From assembly GCF_028737195.1 (NCBI RefSeq), contig NZ_JAQZAJ010000002.1:829135-893134 (forward strand): a DNA stretch of 64,000 nt. Direction: 5' to 3'. A program made the translations under genes and the position numbers. Positions 36,417 to 44,719 of this stretch are shown piece by piece (position 1 is the stretch's first letter; every line of letters starts with the position of its first letter). Origin of the DNA: Pseudovibrio exalbescens (lineage in GTDB: Bacteria; Pseudomonadota; Alphaproteobacteria; Rhizobiales; Stappiaceae). The notes below the pieces were generated by a model. That model did not search any database and was not told the origin of the DNA. It saw nothing but the letters and a program-made list of their open reading frames with translations.

Positions 36417-37142
36417 TTAGCCTCCGCTGCTTTTCAATGAAAGTATGTGAGCGAGGAACTCGCCAAGGTTGTCGGTGACAAATTCCACATGAGGATCAGC
36501 GGCACCCTCCAGCTCCCAGTCCTCGCGGAAAACTTCACGTGTCCCTTCTGGAACGACCAACACGGTTCGCATGCCGAGGAGATGCGGTACTTCCAGATTT
36601 CTCGCGAGGTCCTCAAACATCACTGCAGAGGCAGGATCGATCCTATTTTGCGTGATGAACTTGTTGTAGGTTTCATGAGCTGGTTTTGGAACCAGATCCG
36701 CTTCCACAATCCCGAAGATATCTTCAAAATGATGGGTGATGCCGAGCTTGCTTGCCACGGCTTCAGCATGCTTCTTGGTCCCATTAGTCAGAATGAACCG
36801 CCGACCCGGAAGGCTCTGTATGGCCTGTCCAAGACGCTCATCTGGCTCAAGGCAGGAATGATCGATGTCGTGCACATACTCCAAAAACTCATCGGGAGAA
36901 ATGTCATGCTCGGTCATCAACCCGCGCAAGGTTGTTCCGTATGTCTTGTAGTACTCGCGCTGCAGCTCGTGCGCCTCTTCGCTTGGCTTGCCGGTCAGCC
37001 GCTGAACATAGGTGTTGATCTTCTGGATAATCTGCGGGAACAGATCCGAATGAGCTGGATACAGCGTGTTGTCGAGATCGAAAATCCATGCATCGACCTC
37101 GTCAAACGAAGAAAAGTCTAATCGACCGTTTTGCTTAATCAT
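36417..37142 (-). CDS. Pyrimidine 5'-nucleotidase (HAD family)
   Basis: A 241-residue HAD hydrolase matching the SDT1-like pyrimidine 5'-nucleotidase family common in Rhizobiales near argB. Motif I is FDLDNTLYPAHSDLF, motif II LTNGTKKHAEA, then KPAHETYNKFI and VMFEDLARNLEVPH (motif IV). It would dephosphorylate UMP/CMP-type substrates in the cytoplasm. It is the next gene after argB in the same direction with a terminator-like hairpin between the two. Confidence 0.88.
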   Translation of the reverse strand: MIKQNGRLDFSSFDEVDAWIFDLDNTLYPAHSDLFPQIIQKINTYVQRLTGKPSEEAHELQREYYKTYGTTLRGLMTEHDISPDEFLEYVHDIDHSCLEPDERLGQAIQSLPGRRFILTNGTKKHAEAVASKLGITHHFEDIFGIVEADLVPKPAHETYNKFITQNRIDPASAVMFEDLARNLEVPHLLGMRTVLVVPEGTREVFREDWELEGAADPHVEFVTDNLGEFLAHILSLKSSGG

Positions 37143-37188
37143 GATTGGAAAGATAGGAGAGTGGGATGACAGTTTGAAGCAGTGGCAA

Positions 37189-37213
37189 AAGAAAAAGGCC
37201 CTAAACAGGACCT
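37189..37213 (-). terminator. Terminator after argB
   Basis: Read leftward, AGGTCC and GGGCCT pair (one G-T pair) around a TGTTTA loop and are followed by TTTTTCTTTT. This lies about 20 bases beyond the argB stop and should terminate argB transcription before the nucleotidase gene. Confidence 0.7.
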
Positions 37214-37234
37214 TGTTCTTGGGGCTGTGAAGAA

Positions 37235-38122
37235 TTATGGCACGATCAATGTGCCTGCCCCGTGGTCTGTGAAGAGCTCCAGAAGCACTGCGTGAGGCAC
37301 CTTCCCATCAACAATCACAACGCCCTCCACGCCGCGCTCCAGCGCTTCCATGCAGGTTTCCACCTTCGGGATCATGCCGCCCGAAATTGTGCCATCTGCA
37401 ATCAAGGCGCGGGCGCCCGCTGCAGTAAGCTGCTTGATGAGCTTGCCGTCCTTGTCCAGAACACCAGGAACATCGGTCAGGAAAAGCAGACGTTTTGCCT
37501 GCAGTGAGCCTGCTACGGCCCCCGCGAAGGTGTCGGCGTTGATGTTATATGTCTCACCGTCGCGGCCAGGTGCTACAGGCGCCACCACGGGGATGAGGTC
37601 CTTTTCAAGGATCAGTTCCAAAACCTTCGGCTTGACGACATCCGGCTCGCCAACGAAGCCTAGATCGAGAATTTCCTCAATCTTGGAGTCAGGATCGCGG
37701 TGTCTGCGGTGTAGCTTCCGCGCCAACACCATATCGCCATCCTTGCCGCTCAGCCCGATAGCGCGGCCTCCCTCGGCATTGATGTTCTGAACGATGCTCT
37801 TGTTGATTGAGCCGCAAAGAACCATCTCGACGATTTCAACAGTGGCGCGGTCTGTCACGCGCAAGCCGCCCTTGAACTCGCTTTCGATGTTAAGTCGCTT
37901 CAGCATGCCGCCAATCTGCGGGCCACCACCATGCACGACAACCGGATGCACGCCTGATTGTCGCAGGAGTGTGATGTCTCTGGCAAAGGCATGGGATAGT
38001 TCGTCATCTCCCATGGCATTGCCGCCGTACTTAACAACGACGCGGGTGTTGTCGTAGCGTTGCATGTAGGGAAGGGCTTGGGCAATAACCCGTGCGCGGG
38101 TCGCAGACTCAACAGAATTCAT
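37235..38122 (-). CDS. argB: Acetylglutamate kinase
   Basis: ArgB phosphorylates N-acetylglutamate, the second step of arginine synthesis. The protein has [27 protein letters not shown] and GLSGKDGDM, and ends with [29 protein letters not shown], all conserved family blocks. I choose ATG 38122 ([10 protein letters not shown]), giving 295 residues as in related bacteria, because AAGGTGA lies eight bases upstream. The frame is open to 38164, with 14 extra residues. Its neighbourhood with engB and yidC is typical. Confidence 0.95.
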   Translation of the reverse strand: MNSVESATRARVIAQALPYMQRYDNTRVVVKYGGNAMGDDELSHAFARDITLLRQSGVHPVVVHGGGPQIGGMLKRLNIESEFKGGLRVTDRATVEIVEMVLCGSINKSIVQNINAEGGRAIGLSGKDGDMVLARKLHRRHRDPDSKIEEILDLGFVGEPDVVKPKVLELILEKDLIPVVAPVAPGRDGETYNINADTFAGAVAGSLQAKRLLFLTDVPGVLDKDGKLIKQLTAAGARALIADGTISGGMIPKVETCMEALERGVEGVVIVDGKVPHAVLLELFTDHGAGTLIVP

Positions 38123-38262
38123 CGCAAACATCACCTTGTTGAGATGAGCATCACTCATCATCACATGCAGTGTCGCAAATCACGGGCGCACTGCTGAGCT
38201 TGCGCTTATAGCGTGTTTCTTGAGGCACCTCAAACAGTTCAGCACACCACTTTGGGCGAGCA

Positions 38263-39201
38263 TCATGCCGGTATCACGTTGAAACCATGCTGCAACAGGC
38301 GCTCAAACTCGGTGCGCGTAACTGGTTTGGAGAACAAAAAACCCTGAGCTTCACTGCATCCCAGTTCTTTCAGTACCTTCAGCTGCCCCTCTGTTTCCAC
38401 TCCCTCAACGGTCACTTTCAAACCAAGTTTGATAGCCATCTCAACAATTGAGGTACATGTTCTCATGTGATGACTGGGCTTGTCCAAGCAGCTTACGAAC
38501 GCGCGGTCGATCTTGATGCGTGAGATCGGGTAGTTCAGCAGGTGCTTGAGGGAAGCAAATCCCGTTCCAAAATCGTCAACGGCGACGGAAATCGCGGCAG
38601 CCTTGAGATTCTCGAGAGTGGACTTGAGGTAGGGGATGCGGTCCAGCTCCACATCCTCGGTAATTTCCAGCTCAAGTGCGGAGGCCGGCAGTGCATGACG
38701 TTCCAGTATGGCGGAAACAAACTGTGGCATTTCCGATTCCGCGAGCTGGGGCGCACAAGTGTTCACGGCAATTTTGAAATCTTTCTCAAAGCCGCGCCGC
38801 CAACGCGCAGCCGCCTCGCAGGCGCGATCAAGGCACCAGTAGCTCACAGCTCGGCCAAGTGAGCTTCGATAGAGGATGTTGGCGAAACCGGCGGGTGGTA
38901 TCAAGCCCCGTGTTGGATGGTTCCAGCGCGTAAGAGCTTCTGCGCCAATGATCCGGTTGTCCGCTAGCCGCACGATGGGCTGATAGTAGACCTCAAACTG
39001 CTCGTGTTGGAAAGCTTCCTGAAGTTCTTCATGAGCCGGCGATACGTTTTCAATCGAGGCATAAGGCACACCGTTATGGCAGGTGCTGCGAATGAATTGA
39101 AAAAGCCTGAGGAGACCACGCGGTTTCGCTCTCTTCGCGGTCACATGGTTTCTCATGAAAGGTGGTGTATCAGTTTTCCGACGCAAATCATACGGATGCA
39201 T
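38263..39201 (-). CDS. EAL-domain cyclic-di-GMP phosphodiesterase
   Basis: A 312-residue soluble protein with a roughly 60-residue N-terminus and one EAL domain; there is no GGDEF domain or membrane segment. The catalytic set looks complete: Glu of GAEALTRW, Asn of AVNTCAP, Glu of LEITED, the Asp pair of VDDFGTGFASLK, Lys of RIKIDRAFV, Glu of VEGVE and Gln of AQGFLFSKP. It probably hydrolyses c-di-GMP and so favours motility over attachment. The sensory input is unclear. It interrupts the usual engB-argB order. Confidence 0.9.
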   Translation of the reverse strand: MHPYDLRRKTDTPPFMRNHVTAKRAKPRGLLRLFQFIRSTCHNGVPYASIENVSPAHEELQEAFQHEQFEVYYQPIVRLADNRIIGAEALTRWNHPTRGLIPPAGFANILYRSSLGRAVSYWCLDRACEAAARWRRGFEKDFKIAVNTCAPQLAESEMPQFVSAILERHALPASALELEITEDVELDRIPYLKSTLENLKAAAISVAVDDFGTGFASLKHLLNYPISRIKIDRAFVSCLDKPSHHMRTCTSIVEMAIKLGLKVTVEGVETEGQLKVLKELGCSEAQGFLFSKPVTRTEFERLLQHGFNVIPA

Positions 39202-39449
39202 CCCCCATGCCTTCCAGAAAGTAACGGTTTGAAAAAATCACCGATGCCACACCGGTGATGGAATATCATCAATAACGTTAGGATAAGGGCACGCCTAGTC
39301 TCTCGCCGTCAAGGAGTAACGATTGGCCCGCCAGATTTGCGGGGTCTTAATTTAGCATTGGCAAATATAGAGGTTCATACGGCGCAGTGGGTTGCCTCGG
39401 CTCGCATGCGTGGAGCAGATGACAATCAAATCCCCGTGATCAGGAAGCC

Positions 39450-40127
39450 TTACTGATTAGCGAGTTTGTAAACCTCGGCCCGCACTTCCGGAAGACCCCA
39501 GCCCTTCTCGGAGGATGTCGAAATAACTTCCGGATAAGCGGCAGGGCGGCGCGACAGCTTTTGCAAGGTTTCTTCTTCAACGCGCTTGAGCTGGCCCGGC
39601 TTCAGCTTGTCGCCCTTGGTCAGGATGACTTGATAGGGTACAGCCGCCTTGTCTAGCACTTCCATTGCATCGAGGTCGTTCTTCTTGAGGCCATGCCGGC
39701 TATCAATAAGCGTAAACACGCGGCGCAGTGTCGCCCGGCCCCGAAGATAGTCGAAGACAAGATCAGTCCAAGCATCGACGAGGCCCTTAGGAGCCTGCGC
39801 GTAGCCATAGCCCGGCATATCAACCAGATTGATTGGACTTTCAGGAGCCGTGAAGAAGTTCAGCATCTGTGTGCGACCGGGCGTGTTTGACGTGCGCGCC
39901 AAACCCTTGCGCCCGGTAAGTGCGTTGATAAGGCTGGACTTGCCAACGTTTGATCGCCCTGCGAAGGCGATTTCAGGCAAGTTCAGCGGTGGCAATTGCT
40001 CCAGTTGGGCAACGGAAGTCAAGAAATCCCACTCACGCGCAAAGAGAAGGCGGCCTGCTTCCAGCAGTTCTTTTTGTTTTTCTTCTTCAGGTGTCATGAG
40101 AGGTCTTCCGGTTCGGTCCGTGGTCAT
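39450..40127 (-). CDS. engB: Ribosome biogenesis GTPase EngB (YihA/YsxC)
   Basis: An essential GTPase for 50S ribosomal subunit assembly. All G motifs are visible: [12 protein letters not shown] (G1), NTPGRTQ (G2), [11 protein letters not shown] (G3), TKGDKL (G4) and STSSEKG (G5). The 225 residues include an N-terminal tail of about 20 residues; ATG 40097 ([10 protein letters not shown]) is an alternative start with a better GGAAGA site. The neighbouring acetyltransferase starts about 30 bases upstream in the same direction. The 248-base gap downstream holds no gene that I can see. Confidence 0.95.
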   Translation of the reverse strand: MTTDRTGRPLMTPEEEKQKELLEAGRLLFAREWDFLTSVAQLEQLPPLNLPEIAFAGRSNVGKSSLINALTGRKGLARTSNTPGRTQMLNFFTAPESPINLVDMPGYGYAQAPKGLVDAWTDLVFDYLRGRATLRRVFTLIDSRHGLKKNDLDAMEVLDKAAVPYQVILTKGDKLKPGQLKRVEEETLQKLSRRPAAYPEVISTSSEKGWGLPEVRAEVYKLANQ

Positions 40128-40157
40128 CTTACAGCAAAAGCGTTGGTTGGAGTGCTG

Positions 40158-40796
40158 TTACACTGCGTTCTCCAAAGCCGCAAGGTCTGCACCACGAATT
40201 GCGGCGAGGTTTCGCGAAATTTTATCAATGGGCCAGTCCCACCACGCAATCTCCAGAAGCTGCTCGATGGTTTTGTCACAAAAACGCTTCTTCATCACCT
40301 GCGCGGGGTTACCTGCTGCAATGCAGTAGGGCGGTACATCTTTCGTGACCACGGCATAAGCGCCAATAATAGCCCCGCTTCCGATGGAAACGCCCGGCAT
40401 GATTGTGGCCCTACGTCCAATCCAGACATCATTGCCGACAACGGTGTCGCCCTTCTGGGAGGATGTAAAAGTTGAAAAATCGACACCCTCTTCCCATCCG
40501 TGTCCGAAAATGTTGAAGGGATAAGTCGAAAAGCCGCCAAGAGCATGGGTCGCCCCGTTCATGATGAACTGCGTTCCGGTTGCCAGCGCGCAGAACTTGC
40601 CAATCACCAACTCATCGCCAATAAAGTCAAAATGATAGAGTACGTTTCTGTTCTCAAAGTCAGAGGCGTTGTCATCATCATTGTAGTAGGTGAAGTCGCC
40701 AACCTTGATGGTTGACCGGCTGATGACGTTCTTCAGAAAAACAGTATGTGGCTCGCCATTAAGCGGAAGCCGCGTCGTAGGGTTCGGACCAGGCAT
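40158..40796 (-). CDS. CatB/Vat-type xenobiotic O-acetyltransferase
   Basis: A 212-residue left-handed beta-helix acetyltransferase of the CatB (type B chloramphenicol) and Vat (streptogramin) group. Conserved segments are IGKFCALATGTQFIMNG, the catalytic His84 in NGATHALGG, GDTVVGNDVWIGRRATIMPG and IAAGNPAQVMKKRF. It could acetylate chloramphenicol or virginiamycin-like drugs or a natural hydroxyl substrate. It lies between yidC and engB, where it is not part of the usual gene block, and the yidC terminator isolates it from rpmH-rnpA-yidC. Confidence 0.88.
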   Translation of the reverse strand: MPGPNPTTRLPLNGEPHTVFLKNVISRSTIKVGDFTYYNDDDNASDFENRNVLYHFDFIGDELVIGKFCALATGTQFIMNGATHALGGFSTYPFNIFGHGWEEGVDFSTFTSSQKGDTVVGNDVWIGRRATIMPGVSIGSGAIIGAYAVVTKDVPPYCIAAGNPAQVMKKRFCDKTIEQLLEIAWWDWPIDKISRNLAAIRGADLAALENAV

Positions 40797-40952
40797 GGTG
40801 CCTCCATAAATAAGCTGCAGTTGCGGGAAATGCGTCTCGACAGAGATGCATCATTCTCGATTGTCAGCTTACTTGTCCACTGAACCTACTCCTGTTGTGG
40901 TGGTGGCTTCACGTGTCGCACGCTTGAGCTGCTTGCGCAAGTCGTTGGCGCA

Positions 40953-40981
40953 CAAAAAAAGCGCGGCTCAGCGGCCGCGCT
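40953..40981 (-). terminator. Terminator of the rpmH-rnpA-yidC operon
   Basis: Read leftward: AGCGCGG pairs with CCGCGCT (7 bp, all but one GC) around an eight-base loop, then a run of T (TTTTTTTGTG). It begins 27 bases after the yidC stop and should end the operon before the acetyltransferase gene. The rest of the 211-base gap up to 41007 seems empty. Confidence 0.88.
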
Positions 40982-41007
40982 TCTATGGGTTGCCTGAAAG
41001 GCTCGCG

Positions 41008-42816
41008 TTACTTTGCGTCGCCACCTTCAGAAGACTTCTTACCGAACATGCCCTTCAAGTTGTCGAAGAGCTCCAGCTTCACTCCTTGACGGCGCATGAT
41101 CACGCCCTGCTGAAGGATAGAGAGGAAGTTGTTCCATGCCCAGTAGATCACCAAGCCTGCAGGGAACGTCGCCAGCATGAAGGTGAACAGAACTGGCATC
41201 CAGTTGAAGATCATCTGTTGCGCCGGTTCGGCAGGTGCCGGGTTCATCTTCATTTGCAGGAACATGGTTACACCCATGATCAGCGGCCAGATGCCAATCA
41301 TCAACATTGCTGGCGGATCCCAAGGGATCAAACCAAACAGATTGAAGATGGTGGTTGGGTCCGGTGCAGAAAGGTCCTGAATCCAGCCAAAGAATGGTGC
41401 GTGACGCATTTCGATGGTAACAAACAACACCTTGTAGAGGGAAAAGAAGACAGGGATCTGGATCAATACCGGCAAACAGCCTGCAAGCGGATTGATCTTC
41501 TCGGTCTTGTAAAGCTCCATCAGCGCCTGCTGCTGCTTTTGCTTGTCGTCCTTGTACTTCTCGCGGATCTCGTTCATCTGCGGCTGTACGAGCTTCATTT
41601 TACTCATGGAGACGTAGGACTTGTTCGCCAGCGGGAAGAAGATGGCCTTGACGATCACAGTCACGACGAGAATAGCCACGCCGAAGTTGCCAAGCACGGA
41701 ATACAGCGCGTCGATAACCCAGAACATAGGCTTGGTGATGAAGTAGAACCAGCCCCAGTCGATCATGAGATCGAAACTCTGGATGCCCTTTGTTTCTTCA
41801 TAGCCGTCAATCAGGCTAGAGACTTTTGCGCCCGCATAGAGGTCACCGGTCATTTCTGCGGAGCCGCCTGCAGGAACGACGGTCGCGTCTCCCAGATAGT
41901 CAGCTTGGAAGTTGTCACTAGCCTGACTGTAAGAGAAGCTAGACTGGTAGCTCGTGCCAGGTGTTGGGATCAGCGTTGCCGCCCAATACTTGTCGGTGAA
42001 GCCCAGCCAACCCTGATTTGCCTTTGCAGGACGGATCGCACCACCTTCAACGAGATCCGAGTAGTCGATTTCCTTGAGGCCTTCTTCGCCGATGACGCCG
42101 ATGAGGCCTTCATGCAGAACGAAGTAACCTGTGGTTTGCGGTTCACCTGTGCGTACCACAAGACCGTAGGGGTAAAGGGTGACCGGCGTATCAGTCGCGT
42201 TCTCTACAGACTGTGTGACGGTGAACATGTAGTTCTCGTCAACGCTCACAGTGCGTTTGAACGTCAGGCCTTCGCCGTTGTCCCAGGTCAGGGTCAAAGG
42301 GGTTGATGGGGTCAGCTCTCGGGAACCTTCGACGCTCCACTCAGTGTCTGTGCCCGGAAGGTTTACGTCTGCGCCCGGATCAGATACCCAGCCATACTCA
42401 GCATAATATGGCTTTGGGCTGCCCTTCGGCGACAGCAGGATGACGGTGTCGCTGTTGGGATCTGTCGTTTGGCGGTAGTCCTTCAAGTGAAGGTCGTCAA
42501 ACTTGGCGCCAATCAGGTTGATGGAGCCAGAGAGGCGAGGGGTGTTGAGCTCGATGCGTGGAGACTGGGCAATCGCAGTTTGGCGGCTGACCTGTGTCTG
42601 AGCTGCCGTCTGCGCGCCCGGGCCTTCCGGTGCGGCGGAGCCATCTGGATTAACGACCGGCGCGTTGGAGCCGCTCTGCTGCTCTTGTTGTGCAAGCTGA
42701 GCCTGCTGTTCGGCCTGCTGGCGTTCCAGTTGTGGCCCGGCGTAAAAGAACTGCCATGCCAGCAGCACGCCCAGCGACAACACAATCGCCAGAATCATAT
42801 TCCGATTATCGTTCAT
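41008..42816 (-). CDS. yidC: Membrane protein insertase YidC
   Basis: YidC inserts membrane proteins, alone or with SecYEG. The 602-residue protein has an N-terminal anchor (residues 5-25), a Gln/Ala-rich linker, a large periplasmic beta domain (about 60-360) and the conserved five-helix core: MIDWGWFYFITKPMFWVI, KSYVSMSKMKLVQPQMNEIREKYKDDKQ (in part) and FNWMPVLFTFMLATFPAGLVIYW regions. Full length is normal for alphaproteobacteria. Its start overlaps the end of rnpA by 11 bases. Confidence 0.97.
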   Translation of the reverse strand: MNDNRNMILAIVLSLGVLLAWQFFYAGPQLERQQAEQQAQLAQQEQQSGSNAPVVNPDGSAAPEGPGAQTAAQTQVSRQTAIAQSPRIELNTPRLSGSINLIGAKFDDLHLKDYRQTTDPNSDTVILLSPKGSPKPYYAEYGWVSDPGADVNLPGTDTEWSVEGSRELTPSTPLTLTWDNGEGLTFKRTVSVDENYMFTVTQSVENATDTPVTLYPYGLVVRTGEPQTTGYFVLHEGLIGVIGEEGLKEIDYSDLVEGGAIRPAKANQGWLGFTDKYWAATLIPTPGTSYQSSFSYSQASDNFQADYLGDATVVPAGGSAEMTGDLYAGAKVSSLIDGYEETKGIQSFDLMIDWGWFYFITKPMFWVIDALYSVLGNFGVAILVVTVIVKAIFFPLANKSYVSMSKMKLVQPQMNEIREKYKDDKQKQQQALMELYKTEKINPLAGCLPVLIQIPVFFSLYKVLFVTIEMRHAPFFGWIQDLSAPDPTTIFNLFGLIPWDPPAMLMIGIWPLIMGVTMFLQMKMNPAPAEPAQQMIFNWMPVLFTFMLATFPAGLVIYWAWNNFLSILQQGVIMRRQGVKLELFDNLKGMFGKKSSEGGDAK

Positions 42817-43249
42817 CGACTAGATCACTCGTGTTTGAACTGGTGAATGTTTGCACCCGCGTTTGTTCTTGAGAACGGCCCCCACCTGAGGCTTTACGTT
42901 CGCTGTCACTTTTGCGCGGTTTAGGTTTCTTAAATGCGTTATATATGCTGCCGGTGAGGTCTTGAACCAATTTATCGAATGGTTGTGACAACGCACCACG
43001 CCGACCAATGAGGACATAGTCCGCCCCATCCTCTGCCGCACGGGCCCCTGCGATGGCAATCGCAGCTCGCAATCGGCGTTTGATCCGATTCCGCTCAACA
43101 GCATTTCCGGTTTTTTTGGTAACCGTGTAACCGACCCGAGGGTCTCCGCAGCCGCGTGTTTTGGCTGCCTGAAGCACAAAAGCACGCCGAGATGTCCTTC
43201 CGCCTTTGGCGACGGTCAGAAACTCGGAGCGCTTTTTGAGTGTTTTCAT
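42806..43249 (-). CDS. rnpA: Ribonuclease P protein component
   Basis: RnpA binds RNase P RNA and aids tRNA 5' maturation. The sequence has KKRSEFLTVAKGGRT and the signature NAVERNRIKRRLRAAI. The open frame begins at 43303, but ATG 43249 (MKTLKKRSEFL) is the normal start and gives 147 residues. A Lys/Arg/Ser/Gly-rich C-terminal tail of about 35 residues extends beyond the usual RnpA fold. It lies between rpmH and yidC in the universal order. Confidence 0.95.
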   Translation of the reverse strand: MKTLKKRSEFLTVAKGGRTSRRAFVLQAAKTRGCGDPRVGYTVTKKTGNAVERNRIKRRLRAAIAIAGARAAEDGADYVLIGRRGALSQPFDKLVQDLTGSIYNAFKKPKPRKSDSERKASGGGRSQEQTRVQTFTSSNTSDLVDER

Positions 43250-43316
43250 AATTTTAACTGCGGCGGTTGTGACAAAATGTGAAAAACTGTCTCGCCGCCG
43301 CACAGCGTCGTCGTAA

Positions 43317-43451
43317 TTATGCGCTCAGACGCTTACGACCCTTGGCGCGACGACGTGAAAGCACCTGGCGACCGCTCTTGGTGGCCATGCGTGCGCGGAA
43401 CCCGTGACGCCGCTTGCGAACGAGGCGGCTTGGTTGAAAAGTACGCTTCAT
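43317..43451 (-). CDS. rpmH: Ribosomal protein L34
   Basis: A 44-residue gene too short for routine ORF listing, but unmistakable: it begins [20 protein letters not shown] and ends [13 protein letters not shown]34 is the smallest large-subunit protein and heads the rpmH-rnpA-yidC operon. The GGGTAG site lies ahead of the ATG, and further out an RNA hairpin (43468-43487) and a strong promoter (43582-43610) precede it. Confidence 0.97.
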   Translation of the reverse strand: MKRTFQPSRLVRKRRHGFRARMATKSGRQVLSRRRAKGRKRLSA

Positions 43452-43467
43452 TTTATTCTACCCAATG

Positions 43468-43487
43468 TTCAAAGCTTAAGCTTTGAA
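43468..43487. promoter_or_regulatory. 20-bp perfect palindrome in the rpmH leader
   Basis: TTCAAAGCTTAAGCTTTGAA is a perfect 20-bp palindrome that ends 17 bases before the rpmH start codon and about 95 bases after the predicted transcription start. In RNA it can fold only by losing a few central bases; in DNA it could bind a dimeric protein. It may regulate L34/RnpA/YidC production. Function is inferred only from position. Confidence 0.45.
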
Positions 43488-43581
43488 GGAATTTTAAGTT
43501 GGACCGCACTGCCCAAGTGAACCTTTTCAGGTCAGGTCATAGAAATATGACGGCGAGGGATGCGCATCCTAGTCGGGGGCG

Positions 43582-43610
43582 CTTATATTAGCCGCAGCGG
43601 GGCAAGTCAA
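43582..43610 (-). promoter_or_regulatory. Sigma-70-type promoter of rpmH-rnpA-yidC
   Basis: On the minus strand TTGACT (43605-43610) and TATAAG (43582-43587) are separated by exactly 17 bases, close to the vegetative consensus for alphaproteobacteria. Transcription should begin near 43575, leaving a leader of about 125 bases that includes the palindrome at 43468-43487. A strong constitutive promoter fits a ribosomal-protein operon. Confidence 0.75.
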
Positions 43611-43826
43611 TATAAGGCGGGCCGGAAAATGCCATTCCAAGGCACTTTAACTCTCAAGAAAACCTAAGCCACCTCCAAGGTTCTTCAGGACTCTGGCGTT
43701 TCACAAAAGCCCACGAACCTGTGATTATCCCGGATCACAGAAAACCTGTAGGTCTTAGAAGGGTATGGAGCGGCGCAAAGGATTCGCTGAGTCTCACTGG
43801 CGAGGTTCTCGCAACGCGGAAGGCAC
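43611..43826. other. Non-coding stretch between divergent genes
   Basis: Together with the rpmH leader this forms a 375-base gap between rpmH (-) and the TVP38/TMEM64 gene (+). Apart from the rpmH promoter and palindrome I see no gene or strong structure. The open frames here lack ribosome sites and family features. The promoter of the rightward gene must lie in it, but I could not pick it with confidence. Confidence 0.5.
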
Positions 43827-44660
43827 ATGTTAGAGCCAGGGGCAAAAGGCAGGTTCGTGGTGACACGAGACGAACAAGAACACGCATCGCCGAAAAGCAC
43901 CAGCATCGGAGCAAAGCTGAAACGCTGGGCGCCGATCCTCGTGCTTGTCGTTGTCATGCTGGTCGGGTTGTCCTTTGGCTGGCATGAGCATCTGTCGTTG
44001 AGCGAAATCATTCGCAATCAACAAGTGCTGCAGGGCTGGGTTGCATCAAACCCGGTTTTGGTAGGGCTCGCTTTTTTGGTGATCTATGTGGGTGCTGTCG
44101 CGGTGTCCTTTCCCGGGGCATCCTTCATCACCATCGCCGGCGGCTTCATGTTCGGCTGGCTTGCTGGTGGGCTGATCGCGGTTGTGGGAGCAGCAACTGG
44201 AGCCACCATATTGTTTCTGGCCGCGCGCACTTCGGTTGGTGCGGCGTTGAAAGAGCGGGCTGGTCCTTTCGTTGACAAGATGGCGTCAGGTTTTAGAGAA
44301 AATGCGTTCAGCTATCTGCTGTTCTTGCGTCTCACGCCTGTGTTTCCGTTCTGGCTCGTGAACATCGCGCCCGCATTGTTTAACGTCTCCTTGCCAGTGT
44401 ATCTGGGGGCGACATTGATCGGCATCATACCCGGCACCTTCGCCTATGCCTTTGTGGGTGCTGGCTTGGGCAGTGTGATTGAGGCGCAGGAAGCACTCAA
44501 TCCCGGATGCGGTGCTGCGGGCACCTGCGAGGTGGAGCTAAGTGCGCTCATTACACCGGAACTCATCTGGGCGCTTGTCGCACTCGGTGCAGTGGCGTTG
44601 ATCGCTCCGGTTGTTGGGCTCGTGAGAAAGCGCCGTAGATCCGCAAACGGTGCAAAATAG
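43827..44660 (+). CDS. TVP38/TMEM64 family membrane protein
   Basis: A 277-residue inner-membrane protein of the TVP38/TMEM64 (DedA-related, VTT domain) family. After a polar N-terminus and a first helix (residues 31-50) come the conserved pieces VSFPGASFITIAGGFMFGWLAGG, with the family F-G-x-x-x-G pattern, and FLRLTPVFPFWLVNIAPALF, then further helices. VTT proteins are proposed lipid or ion transporters or scramblases. It is followed 59 bases later by a flavoprotein gene; this pair recurs in many bacteria, suggesting a shared, still undefined task. Confidence 0.88.
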   Translation: MLEPGAKGRFVVTRDEQEHASPKSTSIGAKLKRWAPILVLVVVMLVGLSFGWHEHLSLSEIIRNQQVLQGWVASNPVLVGLAFLVIYVGAVAVSFPGASFITIAGGFMFGWLAGGLIAVVGAATGATILFLAARTSVGAALKERAGPFVDKMASGFRENAFSYLLFLRLTPVFPFWLVNIAPALFNVSLPVYLGATLIGIIPGTFAYAFVGAGLGSVIEAQEALNPGCGAAGTCEVELSALITPELIWALVALGAVALIAPVVGLVRKRRRSANGAK

Positions 44661-44719
44661 TTCCAAATCCAATTATCAATTTAAGCTTTTAGTCGTTGCT
44701 GCGTTTGAAGGTGGGATCC

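Noticed and set aside
40846..42306. A 486-codon open frame on the plus strand, opposite yidC
   Set aside because: It is the antisense shadow of yidC: no family features, odd His/Arg/Leu-rich composition and no ribosome site.
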